Positions 51,623-59,860 of a stretch of DNA of 64,000 nt are shown here, piece by piece; within the stretch, counting starts at the first letter, position 1, and the number at the start of each line of letters is the position of its first letter. Made by a program: the position numbers and the translations under genes. Source of the DNA: Aquibaculum arenosum. GTDB taxonomy: Bacteria > Pseudomonadota > Alphaproteobacteria > Kiloniellales > DSM-21159. The notes under the pieces are model-generated. The model was not told the DNA's origin, did no database searches, and saw nothing but the letters and a program-made list of their open reading frames with translations. Location: contig NZ_JARHUD010000006.1 of the NCBI RefSeq assembly GCF_029222965.1, positions 248,001 through 312,000 on the forward strand, in the 5' to 3' direction.

Positions 51623-52661
51623 GCCTCGGGGCCAGGTTCCGCTCTGGCTATCCATCACCACCCCCATCGTCGCCATCTTCGTCGCGCTGCTGCTCTGCGC
51701 GGTGCCGCTGGCGATTGCGGGCGCGCCGGTGCTCGAGGCCTATTGGCTGATGCTGCGCGGCGCCCTGGGTGGGCGGCTGGCGCTGACGGAGACCCTGGCC
51801 CGCGCCGCGCCACTGGTGCTCACCGGCCTGGCCGCGGCCGTGGCCTTCCGCGCCAAGCTCTGGAACATCGGCGCCGAGGGGCAGCTCTATATGGGTGCGG
51901 TGGCCGCCGTGGTGGTCGGCAGCACCGCCTGGGCTTCCAGTCCCTTCATCATGGTGCCCGCCGTGATGCTCGCAGGTGCCCTGGCCGGCGCAGTCCTGCT
52001 GCTCATCCCAACGCTGCTGAAGACCCGTCTGGGCGTGGACGAGGTCGTGACCACGCTGCTGCTCAACTTCGTGGTTCTGCTCTTCGTCTCGCTGCTGGTG
52101 GAGGGGCCGCTGCAGGATCCCATGTCCATGGGCTGGCCGCAGTCGGAGCCCATTGCCGATGAGGCCGCCCTGCCGCGGCTGATCCCGCGCACCCGGGTGC
52201 ATCTGGGCCTCGTGGTGGCCCTGGTGGCCGCGGCGCTGGTCTGGCTCCTGGTCGCGCGCACCCGCTGGGGCTTCGAGATGCGCGCCGTGGGCGCCAATCC
52301 TTCGGCCGCGCGCTTTGCCGGCATGTCCACCGGGGCGGTGATGATTCGGGTTGCGTTGATTTCCGGTGGCTTGGCGGGCCTGGCCGGCGTTGGTGAGGTC
52401 GCCGGCGTGCGCGGCTATCTCACCACCGATCTCTCGCCCGGTTACGGCTATTCCGGCATCGTGGTCGCCATGCTGGCCCAGCTCAACGCGCTGGCCGTCG
52501 TAGCCGCCGCGCTCTTCGTTGCGACCATCTTCGTCGGCGCCGACTCCATGAGCCGGGCGCTCGGCGTCTCCAGCTATATTGCGCACCTGATCGTCGCCAC
52601 TTCGCTGCTGACCATGCTGCTGGGCACGCTCTGGCTGCGCTACCGCGTGCACTGGAGGTAG
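51612..52661 (+). CDS. Nucleoside-type ABC importer permease (first)
   Basis: 349-residue inner-membrane permease of the BPD_transp_2 family (YufP-like). Markers are AAVAFRAKLWNIGAEGQLYMGAV, abbreviated AFRAKLWNIGAEGQLY, and the conserved WGFEMRAVGANPSAARFAG. It pairs with the permease at 53063. Between them lies a 401-bp spacer holding two palindromic repeats, unusual in an operon with otherwise tight spacing. Confidence 0.92.
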   Translation: MRLEPRGQVPLWLSITTPIVAIFVALLLCAVPLAIAGAPVLEAYWLMLRGALGGRLALTETLARAAPLVLTGLAAAVAFRAKLWNIGAEGQLYMGAVAAVVVGSTAWASSPFIMVPAVMLAGALAGAVLLLIPTLLKTRLGVDEVVTTLLLNFVVLLFVSLLVEGPLQDPMSMGWPQSEPIADEAALPRLIPRTRVHLGLVVALVAAALVWLLVARTRWGFEMRAVGANPSAARFAGMSTGAVMIRVALISGGLAGLAGVGEVAGVRGYLTTDLSPGYGYSGIVVAMLAQLNALAVVAAALFVATIFVGADSMSRALGVSSYIAHLIVATSLLTMLLGTLWLRYRVHWR

Positions 52662-52704
52662 TCGGCGATGGTGATGCACGGTCCAGACGCCTTGCCCCCG
52701 CCCC

Positions 52705-52800
52705 CGTCATTGCGAGGAGGCCGCCAGGTCGACGCGGCAATCCAGGGCCACAGGCAGCCGCCCTGGATTGCCGCGCTCCCGTTGGTCGCTCGCAATGACG
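52705..52800. repeat. Nested palindromic repeat, copy A
   Basis: 96-bp element bounded by perfect 12-bp inverted termini CGTCATTGCGAG and CTCGCAATGACG. An inner stem CGGCAATCCAGGG / CCCTGGATTGCCG flanks a 13-base centre, so the transcript can fold into one long hairpin. The terminus resembles dispersed intergenic palindromes common in alphaproteobacteria and other bacteria. No coding potential. Confidence 0.8.
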
Positions 52801-52899
52801 AGGGAAGGGAAGCAGCCTTCCGCCATGGCGGAGGATGGGATGCGACCCACTCCCTTGGAGACGCGCGCGCACCATCACCAGACCGCTCACCCACACACC
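52801..52899. other. Spacer between the two palindromic repeats
   Basis: 99 bp separating repeat copies A and B. It has a small GC-rich dyad (TTCCGCCATGGCGGA, near 52818-52832) and no convincing gene, promoter or ribosome site. Confidence 0.4.
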
Positions 52900-52992
52900 C
52901 GTCATTGCGAGGAGGCGAAGCCGACGTGGCAATCCAGGGCCACAGGCAGCCGCCCTGGATTGCCGCGCTCCCTGCGGTCGCTCGCAATGACG
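52900..52992. repeat. Nested palindromic repeat, copy B
   Basis: 93-bp element with the same 12-bp termini and the same inner stem as copy A. It differs mainly in the segments between outer and inner arms (3 bp shorter overall). Same orientation as copy A. The pair sits wholly between permease genes and may act as a transcript-stability or attenuation element. Confidence 0.8.
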
Positions 52993-53062
52993 GGGAAAAA
53001 GCCCTGTCGAGCCGAAACCTAGCCAGCGCCGCCACAACCCTTTCCCACGGAGGCGCGCGGCC

Positions 53063-54004
53063 GTGGAAATAGTCGAAATCCTCCTGACCGCCAGCTTCTG
53101 GGTCGCGGCGGTGCGCATCGCCACGCCGCTGATCTTCGGCACGCTGGGCGAGCTGATCTGCGAGCGGGCCGGCGTGCTGAACCTGGGCATCGAGGGCATC
53201 TTCACCATGGGCGCACTGGTGGGCTGGATGGCTGTCTTCCAGGGCGCGGACCTCTGGACCGGGGTCATCCTGGCGGCACTGGTGGGCATGCTTTTCGGAC
53301 TGCTGCACGGTCTGCTGACGGTGCCGCTCGGACTGTCGCAACACGTCACCGGCATCGGCATCACGCTGCTGGCCACCAGCCTTGCCTACTTCACCTACCG
53401 CATGGTGCTGCCGGACAGTGACAGCCCGCCGCGCATCGAGGCCTTTCAGCCGCTGCCGATCCCGCTGCTCTCTGAGATTCCGGTGATCGGCCCGGCCTTC
53501 TTCGCCCAGACACCGCTCACCTATCTCGCCTTCCTGTCCATCGCCGTGGTGGCCTACGTGCTCTACCGCACGCCCTTGGGCCTGGCACTGCGCACCGTGG
53601 GCGAGAACCCGGCGGCCGTCGAGGCACAGGGCATCGACGTCTATCGCCTGCGCATTGGCGCGGTGATGGTGGGCAGCGGCTTCATGGCGGTCGGCGGCGC
53701 CTTCCTCACCATGAGCGCCTTCAACGCCTTCTTTTTCGAGATGGTGGCCGGGCGCGGCTGGATCTGCATCGCGCTGGTGGTCTTCGCCTCTTGGCGGCCC
53801 GCCAAGGCGCTGCTGGGCGCGCTGCTCTTCGGTGCCTTCGATGCCTTCCAGGTCCGACTGCAGCAGCAGGCCGGGGCCGGCCTGCCCTATCAGCTTTTCC
53901 TCATGATGCCCTACCTGCTGTCCATCCTGGCGCTCATTGTCATGTCTCGCCGCGCGGCCTATCCCAAGGCCCTGCTGGTCCCCTATCGCAAGGGAGAACG
54001 CTGA
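53063..54004 (+). CDS. Nucleoside-type ABC importer permease (second)
   Basis: 313-residue inner-membrane permease (YufQ-like). It begins VEIVEILLTASFWVAAVRIATPLIFGTLGE, of which FWVAAVRIATPLIFGTLGE and ERAGVLNLGIEGIFTMGA are family hallmarks. The start is a GTG about 10 bases after ACGGAGG. The stop overlaps the deaminase start (TGATG). Confidence 0.92.
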   Translation: MEIVEILLTASFWVAAVRIATPLIFGTLGELICERAGVLNLGIEGIFTMGALVGWMAVFQGADLWTGVILAALVGMLFGLLHGLLTVPLGLSQHVTGIGITLLATSLAYFTYRMVLPDSDSPPRIEAFQPLPIPLLSEIPVIGPAFFAQTPLTYLAFLSIAVVAYVLYRTPLGLALRTVGENPAAVEAQGIDVYRLRIGAVMVGSGFMAVGGAFLTMSAFNAFFFEMVAGRGWICIALVVFASWRPAKALLGALLFGAFDAFQVRLQQQAGAGLPYQLFLMMPYLLSILALIVMSRRAAYPKALLVPYRKGER

Positions 54005-55278
54005 TGGTTCTCGATCTCATTCTACGCGGCGTCACCCTGCCGGACGGTCGCAGCGGCGTCGATATCGGCATCAGCGACGGGCGCATCGCCGCCGTCGCGC
54101 CGAAGCTCGATGCCGAGGCGACGGAGGAGCGCGACCTGAGCGGGCGCCTCGTGACGGCGCCCTTCATCGACCCGCATTTCCACATGGACGCCACGCTCAG
54201 CCTCGGCCTGCCGCGCCTCAACCGCTCCGGCACGCTGCTGGAAGGCATTGCGCTCTGGGGCGAGCTGAAGCCCCAGCTCACGCAAGACGCCATCATGGAG
54301 CGGGCGCTGGCCTATTGCGACCTGGCGGTGGCCCAGGGCATCGGCGCCATTCGCAGCCATGTGGACATCTGTGATGACCGGCTTCTCGCCGTGGACGCGC
54401 TGCTGGAAGTAAAGCGTCGCGTGGCGCCCTATCTCACGCTGCAGCTCGTGGCCTTTCCGCAGGACGGCCTCTTCCGCAGCCCCACGGCCGAAGCCAACCT
54501 GCTGCGCGCACTGGACAAGGGCGTCGAGGTCGTGGGCGGCATTCCGCACTTCGAGCGCACCATGAGCGAGGGCGCTGCCTCGGTGAAGCGGCTCTGCGAG
54601 ATCGCGGCCGAGCGCGGCCTGCTGGTCGACATGCACTGCGACGAGAGCGACGACCCGCTCTCCCGCCACGTGGAGAGCCTCGCCTTCGAGGCACAGCGGC
54701 TGGGGCTGCAGGGGCGCGTGACGGGCTCGCACCTCACCTCCATGCACTCCATGGACAACTACTACGTCTCCAAGCTGCTGCCGCTGATGGCCGAGGCAGG
54801 CCTCAACGCCATCTCCAACCCGCTGATCAACATCACCATCCAGGGCCGCCACGACAGCTACCCCAAGCGCCGCGGCATGACCCGGGTGCCGGAGCTGCTT
54901 GCCGCCGGCGTGCCGGTGGCCTTCGGACACGACTGTGTCATGGACCCTTGGTACTCTCTGGGCTCCGCCGACATGCTCGAGGTTGCGCACATGGGCGTGC
55001 ATGTGGCGCAGATGACCAGCCTGGATGCCATGGCCGACTGCTTCCGTGCCGTCACCGAGACACCGGCGCGCATCCTGCAGCTCGAGGGCTACGGCCTGGA
55101 GCCGGGCTGCCGCGCAGATCTCGTGGTGCTGCAGGCGAAGGACCCGGTGGAGGCCATCCGCCTCAAGGCCACACGCCTGCTGGTGCTGCGCGCGGGCCGC
55201 GTCATCGCCGAGACCCCGCCGCGCGAAACCCGTCTCGACCTGCCGGGGCGGCCGGAGCGGGTGGTTCCGGAGCGGTGA
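54004..55278 (+). CDS. codA: CodA-like cytosine deaminase (amidohydrolase family)
   Basis: 424-residue metal-dependent amidohydrolase. The metal site is HFHMD, the substrate-binding tracts are HCDESDDPLSRHVE, HLTSMHSMDNYYVSKL and NPLINITIQGRHDSYPKRRG, and the catalytic region is FGHDCVMDPWYSLG. This pattern follows E. coli CodA along its length. It converts cytosine (or a related aminopyrimidine) to uracil, which PreTA can then reduce. Translationally coupled to the permease before it and to the UPF0178 gene after it. Related deaminases act on isoguanine or creatinine, so the exact base is not proven. Confidence 0.87.
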   Translation: MVLDLILRGVTLPDGRSGVDIGISDGRIAAVAPKLDAEATEERDLSGRLVTAPFIDPHFHMDATLSLGLPRLNRSGTLLEGIALWGELKPQLTQDAIMERALAYCDLAVAQGIGAIRSHVDICDDRLLAVDALLEVKRRVAPYLTLQLVAFPQDGLFRSPTAEANLLRALDKGVEVVGGIPHFERTMSEGAASVKRLCEIAAERGLLVDMHCDESDDPLSRHVESLAFEAQRLGLQGRVTGSHLTSMHSMDNYYVSKLLPLMAEAGLNAISNPLINITIQGRHDSYPKRRGMTRVPELLAAGVPVAFGHDCVMDPWYSLGSADMLEVAHMGVHVAQMTSLDAMADCFRAVTETPARILQLEGYGLEPGCRADLVVLQAKDPVEAIRLKATRLLVLRAGRVIAETPPRETRLDLPGRPERVVPER

Positions 55279-55757
55279 AGCCGGTCGAGATCCTGGTCGA
55301 TGCCGACGCCTGCCCGGTCAAGGAGGAGATCTACCGCGTGGCCCGGCGCTATGGCCTCCCGGTCAAGGTGGTCGCCAACGCCTGGATCAATGTGCCGCAG
55401 GAGGCGGCCTTCGAATTCATCCAGGTGAGCGACGGCTTCGACGCCGCCGACGACTGGATCGCCGAACACGCACACGAGCGCGCCGTGGTCATCACCAGTG
55501 ACATCCCCCTGGCCAAGCGCTGCCTCGATGCGAAGGCGACAGTGATCGGTCCCACCGGCCGGCCCTTCACCGAGGCCTCCATCGGCAATGCCATGGCCTC
55601 GCGCGCGCTTATGGAGCACCTGCGTGCCATGGGCGAGGTCACCGGTGGGCCGAAGCCCATGGACAAGCGCGCCCGCTCCACCTTCCTCTCGACATTGGAC
55701 GAGGCCGTGGTCAAGCTCCGCCGCCAACGCCCGCCCATTCCGCCTGCCGGGCGGTGA
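55275..55757 (+). CDS. UPF0178 (YaiI/YqxD) family protein
   Basis: 160-residue conserved protein beginning with a GTG that overlaps the deaminase stop by 4 bp: VKPVEILVDADACPVKEEIYR, then VVITSDIPLAKRCLD and GRPFTEASIGNAMASRAL. The DADACP and TSDIPLA tracts are the family signature. The fold is thought to be PIN/NYN-like, suggesting RNA metabolism, but the function is unknown. Coupling to a nucleobase operon is probably incidental. Converges with the LysR gene, 4 bp between stops. Confidence 0.93.
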   Translation: MKPVEILVDADACPVKEEIYRVARRYGLPVKVVANAWINVPQEAAFEFIQVSDGFDAADDWIAEHAHERAVVITSDIPLAKRCLDAKATVIGPTGRPFTEASIGNAMASRALMEHLRAMGEVTGGPKPMDKRARSTFLSTLDEAVVKLRRQRPPIPPAGR

Positions 55758-55761
55758 TCGC

Positions 55762-56673
55762 CTACACTTCCCGCCAAGCCTCAGGTTTGCGCCCCTCCAG
55801 CAGCTCGGCCTCCCCCGCCAGAGCCTCGGCCACGAAGTCGAGGAAGGCGCGTATACGAGCCGTGCGGCGCAGGTCCTCATGGGTGAGCAGCCAGAGGTCC
55901 AGGCTGAAGCTGGCTGGCAGGTCACAGATCCGCTCCAGCTTTTCCTCCCGGTCAGCGATGCCGCAGGGCAGCGGCGCCAGCCCCATTCCAGCCATGGCAG
56001 CACCCATGGCGGCGGCCACCGAATTGACCCGGTAAGCAGGCTGTACGCCGGGCAGAAACTCGGCAAAGCGCCGTGCCAGCGCCGCGTGCTCGCTATCGAA
56101 GCCGATCCAGTCATGGGATTCCAGTTCGGCGTCCGGGCGGCGCAGCCGGTACTCCCGCGCGCCGTAGACAGCAAACACCAGCCGGCCGACGCGGCGGCCC
56201 ACCAGGGTCTCCGGTGGGCTGTTGCCGATGCGCAGTGCAACGTCGGCTTCGCGCTTGGTGAGGTTGAGTGCCGCATTGGACACCGAAACCTCCAGCTCGA
56301 TTCCCGGATAGTCAGTGCGGAAGCGCGTCAGGTGGCGGGGCAGCAGCCAGAGCGCCAGCATGTCGATCGTGGTGATCCGCAGCGAGCCGCTCAGGCGCAG
56401 GTCTTGGCCGCGCACTTTCCGGCCGATGGCCGCCACCTCCTCCTCGACGCGCAGCGCGGCCTCGCGCATCTCCTCCCCGGCGGGTGTGAGCAGATAGCCG
56501 CTGGGGACGCGCTCAAACAGCCGCACGCCCAGCGCGTCCTCGAAGGCGCCAACACGCCGGAAAACCGTCGAGTGGTTGACGCCGAGAATGCGTGCCGCGC
56601 CCGACAGCGTGCCTGACCTGGCAACCGCGAGAAAAACCCTCAGGTCATCCCAGTTCTCTGCCTGTGCATTCAT
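55762..56673 (-). CDS. LysR-family transcriptional regulator
   Basis: 303-residue regulator. The winged helix at residues 8-67 reads LRVFLAVARSGTLSGAARIL and VNHSTVFRRVGAFEDALG. The effector domain follows from about residue 92 (LRITTIDMLALWLLPRHL). The start MNAQAENW is chosen from alignment with the family; the frame is open 67 codons upstream across the intergenic region. It is divergent from the HMA/P-type ATPase genes but resembles LysR proteins of general metabolism, so control of metal export is uncertain. An inverted repeat lies just upstream of its start. Confidence 0.9.
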   Translation of the reverse strand: MNAQAENWDDLRVFLAVARSGTLSGAARILGVNHSTVFRRVGAFEDALGVRLFERVPSGYLLTPAGEEMREAALRVEEEVAAIGRKVRGQDLRLSGSLRITTIDMLALWLLPRHLTRFRTDYPGIELEVSVSNAALNLTKREADVALRIGNSPPETLVGRRVGRLVFAVYGAREYRLRRPDAELESHDWIGFDSEHAALARRFAEFLPGVQPAYRVNSVAAAMGAAMAGMGLAPLPCGIADREEKLERICDLPASFSLDLWLLTHEDLRRTARIRAFLDFVAEALAGEAELLEGRKPEAWREV

Positions 56674-56675
56674 GC

Positions 56676-56706
56676 AAGGTAATCTTTCGCTTTTCGCCAA
56701 TACCTT
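56676..56706. promoter_or_regulatory. Inverted repeat in the LysR/metal-export divergent region
   Basis: Arms AAGGTA (56676-56681) and TACCTT (56701-56706) with a 19-base AT-richer centre, starting 2 bases upstream of the LysR start codon. Could be an autoregulatory site or part of a metal-responsive operator; only the symmetry is seen. Confidence 0.35.
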
Positions 56707-56792
56707 TGCGCACCTGAACAGCATACCTTCCCAGTCAACGCAAGACGTCGGCCGGCGCATCCGGCCGTCGGACAGCAGGAAAGGAAACGAAC

Positions 56793-57023
56793 ATGCCGCA
56801 AACAAGCCTCCGCACCACTCTCCGCAGCGACGAGCTGTCCTGCCCCTCCTGCGTGCCGAAGATCGAAAAGGCACTGAAGGCGCTGCCCGGCGTCGAGCAA
56901 GCGGAGGTGCACTTCAACACCGGACGCATCCAAGTCACCCACGACCCGGCACGCGCGCCTGTAGAGGCTCTGGTGCAGGCCGTTGAAGGCACCGGCTACA
57001 AGGCAATCCCAGCCGCATTCTAG
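56793..57023 (+). CDS. Small heavy-metal-associated (HMA) domain protein
   Basis: 76-residue cytosolic metallochaperone-like protein consisting of one HMA domain. The metal-binding motif is SCPSC (C22 and C25, replacing the usual GMTC of copper chaperones), followed by IEKALKALPGVEQAEVHF and a C-terminal GTGYKAI. AAAGGAAA lies upstream of the ATG. It probably hands a metal to the P-type ATPase 58 bp downstream, which lacks its own HMA domain. Confidence 0.88.
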   Translation: MPQTSLRTTLRSDELSCPSCVPKIEKALKALPGVEQAEVHFNTGRIQVTHDPARAPVEALVQAVEGTGYKAIPAAF

Positions 57024-57040
57024 TCACATCAGTCTGTGAC

Positions 57041-57067
57041 CTGCTGCCCCGAGAAGGGGCAGCAGGG
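57041..57067. promoter_or_regulatory. Intercistronic hairpin before the P-type ATPase gene
   Basis: Perfect 11-bp stem CCTGCTGCCCC / GGGGCAGCAGG with loop GAGAA, not followed by a T-run, ending just before the AAAGGAG ribosome site of the ATPase gene. It may protect the upstream HMA transcript or lower ATPase translation relative to the chaperone. Confidence 0.6.
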
Positions 57068-57081
57068 GAAAGGAGCAGAGC

Positions 57082-59031
57082 ATGCTCACGCAACTCAAGC
57101 GCCAACTGCTGAACCCTTCCCAGCGCCGGATGTGGATCACACTCGGCAGCGCCGCCTTCATCGCGCTGGCGCTGATTTCGAACTATGGCTTGGCCTGGAA
57201 CGCAGGCTGGGTCGGTTTCATGGTCATGGCCTGGCTGCTGGCCGGCCACGACATTGCGATCCGGGCTTGGCAGGCCCTGCGCCTGCGCCATCTCAGCATC
57301 GAACTGCTGGTCACCGTCGCCGCGGCCGGCGCCATTGTCATTGGCGAGTACTGGGAAGCCGCCGCCGTCACCTTCCTCTTCATGCTGGGTGCCTGGTTGG
57401 AAGGCCGCACCATGCGGCACACGCGTGGCGCCCTGAAGCAGCTGCTCGATGCCGCGCCATCCATGGCAACCGTGATCCGCGGTGGCGAGGCCGTCGAGGT
57501 CCCCGCCGGCGCCGTGCAGCTCGAGGAGACGGTGCTGGTCAAGGCTGGCCAGCGCATCCCGGTCGATGGCGAAGTCATCGAAGGCGCTGCCGCGGTCAAC
57601 GAGGCGGCCATCTCGGGCGAGCCGATCCCGGCGGAAAAGGCACCCGGTTCACCGGTGCACGCCGGCACGCTCGCAGAGAACGGCTTGCTGCAGATCCGGG
57701 CCACCGGCGTCGGCGCCGACACCACGCTGGCCAAGATCATCCAGCGCGTGGAGGAAGCCCAGGAGGAGAAGGCACCGACTCAGCGCATGATCGAGAAGTT
57801 CGCGCGCTGGTACACGCCCGCCATCTTCGCCCTCGCAATTGCCGCCTTCGCCGTCACCAACGATATCCGGCTCGCGCTCACGCTGCTGGTCGTTGGTTGC
57901 CCAGGCGCTCTGGTCATCTCAACGCCCGTTTCCGTCGTGGCCGGCATCGGCCGTGCCGCTCGCACCGGCATCCTGATCAAGGGTGGCCAGCACCTCGAAA
58001 GCGCGGGACGCATCACCGCTCTCGCCCTGGACAAGACCGGGACCCTGACCGAGGGCAAGCCGCGTCTGGCCGAGGTGGTCGCGCTGAACGGCGCGAGCCG
58101 GGAAGATGTCCTGCGCTGGGCCGCGATCGCGGAAGCCGGTTCCGATCACCCCTTGGGGCGACCGATCATCGAAGCCGCCCAACAGGTCGGACCGGTGCCG
58201 ACGCCTGATCACCTCGAGGAAGTTGCCGGTATGGGCCTCTCGGTCCGGCACGAAGGACAGCAGATTGTCGCCGGCAACCGCCGCCTCATGGACAGCATCG
58301 GCGCCAGGTTCGACGAAGCCGCCGAAGAAGCCCTGTCCGCTCTGCTCGAACGGGGCAACACGCCGGTGCTGGTGGCACTCGACGGCAGGGTCGTCGGCAT
58401 GCTCGGCCTGCTCGACATGGCCCGGCCCAGCGCCCGGCCGATGATCGAGCGGCTGCACGGGGCCGGCATCAAGCGGGTCGTCATGCTGACCGGCGACCAG
58501 CCGCAGGCGGCGCAGGCCATCGCGGCAGAGGTGGGCGTCGACGAGGTCCACGCCGGGCTGATGCCCGACCAGAAGCTGGAACACATCCGCGACCTGCAAA
58601 GGCAGGGACTGCACGTTGCCATGATCGGCGACGGCATCAACGACGCCCCCGCGCTTGCCGCCTCGGACACCAGCATCGCCATGGGCGCCGCCGGCAGCGA
58701 CGTCGCAATCGAGACGGCGGACATCGCGCTGATGACCGACGACCTGGGCAAGGTGAACGAGGCCATCGAGGTCGCCAAGGCCACGCTGCGCAACATGCGG
58801 CAGAACCTGGTGATCGCGCTGGTGACCGTCGCCGGACTCCTCTTCGGTGTCTTCGCCGGCGAGGTCCACATGGCCGGCGGCATGCTGATCCACCAGGTCT
58901 CGGTCTTGGTCGTCATCCTCAACGGCATGCGTCTAATGCGCACGCCAGCGCCGAAGCTGCTGACCAAGCCGGAAGCACCCGGCAAGGCGGTTCGCCTTTC
59001 GCAGAGCCAGGCCTCCCCGGTTTCCAACTAA
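57082..59031 (+). CDS. Heavy-metal P1B-type ATPase with CPG motif
   Basis: 649-residue metal-exporting ATPase of the inner membrane. No N-terminal metal domain; paired membrane helices from about residue 18. The actuator loop has SGEPIPAEK. The transmembrane metal motif is C273-P274-G275 (VVGCPGAL), instead of CPC, CPH or SPC. The phosphorylated aspartate is D317 in DKTGTLTEG, the nucleotide domain has SDHPLG, and the hinge is GDGINDAPALAASD (from G516). The helices around CPG match ATPases described as zinc/cadmium or unassigned exporters, so the metal is uncertain. AAAGGAG precedes the ATG. Confidence 0.9.
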   Translation: MLTQLKRQLLNPSQRRMWITLGSAAFIALALISNYGLAWNAGWVGFMVMAWLLAGHDIAIRAWQALRLRHLSIELLVTVAAAGAIVIGEYWEAAAVTFLFMLGAWLEGRTMRHTRGALKQLLDAAPSMATVIRGGEAVEVPAGAVQLEETVLVKAGQRIPVDGEVIEGAAAVNEAAISGEPIPAEKAPGSPVHAGTLAENGLLQIRATGVGADTTLAKIIQRVEEAQEEKAPTQRMIEKFARWYTPAIFALAIAAFAVTNDIRLALTLLVVGCPGALVISTPVSVVAGIGRAARTGILIKGGQHLESAGRITALALDKTGTLTEGKPRLAEVVALNGASREDVLRWAAIAEAGSDHPLGRPIIEAAQQVGPVPTPDHLEEVAGMGLSVRHEGQQIVAGNRRLMDSIGARFDEAAEEALSALLERGNTPVLVALDGRVVGMLGLLDMARPSARPMIERLHGAGIKRVVMLTGDQPQAAQAIAAEVGVDEVHAGLMPDQKLEHIRDLQRQGLHVAMIGDGINDAPALAASDTSIAMGAAGSDVAIETADIALMTDDLGKVNEAIEVAKATLRNMRQNLVIALVTVAGLLFGVFAGEVHMAGGMLIHQVSVLVVILNGMRLMRTPAPKLLTKPEAPGKAVRLSQSQASPVSN

Positions 59032-59054
59032 ACCCGGCGAGCTGTCTCCACCTC

Positions 59055-59088
59055 GGGCCCGTACCTGGCATGGTACGGGCCCTTTCTT
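59055..59088 (+). terminator. Rho-independent terminator after the P-type ATPase gene
   Basis: Perfect 11-bp stem GGGCCCGTACC (59055-59065) and GGTACGGGCCC (59072-59082), 6-base loop, followed by TTTCTT. It separates the metal-export operon from hisG. Confidence 0.85.
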
Positions 59089-59197
59089 ATGGTGCGGAAA
59101 GGAGCGCCTGCGCTGGACGCAAGCGGCAGGGCACGCTAAATCCTGGGCGCGGTCAGACTGTCGGGCCGCGAGAGCAAACCCTTGCGTGTGAGGCCCC

Positions 59198-59860
59198 TTG
59201 TCCGAAAGCCAGCCTCTGGTGCTCGCCCTGCCCAAGGGGCGCATCCTGAAGGAACTCCTGCCCCTGCTGGCCGCTGCCGGAATCGAGCCGGAGCCGGCTT
59301 TTCGGGACGAGTCCGCGCGCCAGCTCCGCTTCACCACCAACATCCCGGGCCTCGACGTCGTGCGGGTGCGCTCCTTCGACGTGGCGACCTTCGTCGCCTT
59401 CGGGGCGGCGCAATTGGGCGTGGCCGGCAACGATGTGCTGATGGAGTTCGATTATCCGGAGCTCTACGCCCCGGTAGACCTCGGCATCGGTTACTGCCGC
59501 CTGGCCGTGGCCGAGCCGGCCAGCCTGCACGCCCAGGACGATCCCAGCCGCTGGAGCCACATTCGCATCGCCACCAAGTACCCCGAGGTGACCAGGCGCC
59601 ATTTCGCGCGGCGCGGGGTGCAGGCTGAATGCATCAAGCTGAACGGCGCCATGGAACTGGCCCCGACGCTGGGACTGTGCCGGCGCATCGTCGACCTGGT
59701 CTCCACCGGCTCAACCCTGGCTGCCAACAACCTGGTAGAGGTGGAAACCATCGCCGAGGTGACAAGCCGCCTGATCGTCAACCGCGCTGCGCTCAAGACC
59801 CGACCTGAGGAGGTGGGGCGCTGGGTCGAAGCCTTCCGGGAGTGCGCCAATGCCGCTTGA
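59198..59860 (+). CDS. hisG: ATP phosphoribosyltransferase, short form
   Basis: 220-residue catalytic subunit for the first step of histidine synthesis (PRPP plus ATP). It is the short HisG form, which needs the regulatory HisZ subunit; no hisZ lies in the window. Motifs: [11 protein letters not shown] at the start, [11 protein letters not shown], and the PRPP loop [14 protein letters not shown]. The start is a TTG at 59198 with GAGG upstream; a GTG at 59219 would remove seven residues. It overlaps hisD by 11 bp. Confidence 0.94.
   Translation: MSESQPLVLALPKGRILKELLPLLAAAGIEPEPAFRDESARQLRFTTNIPGLDVVRVRSFDVATFVAFGAAQLGVAGNDVLMEFDYPELYAPVDLGIGYCRLAVAEPASLHAQDDPSRWSHIRIATKYPEVTRRHFARRGVQAECIKLNGAMELAPTLGLCRRIVDLVSTGSTLAANNLVEVETIAEVTSRLIVNRAALKTRPEEVGRWVEAFRECANAA

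Noticed and set aside
52705-52992. Possible CRISPR array in the permease spacer
   Set aside because: Only two copies, each an internally palindromic element of about 95 bp with a single spacer; no cas genes.
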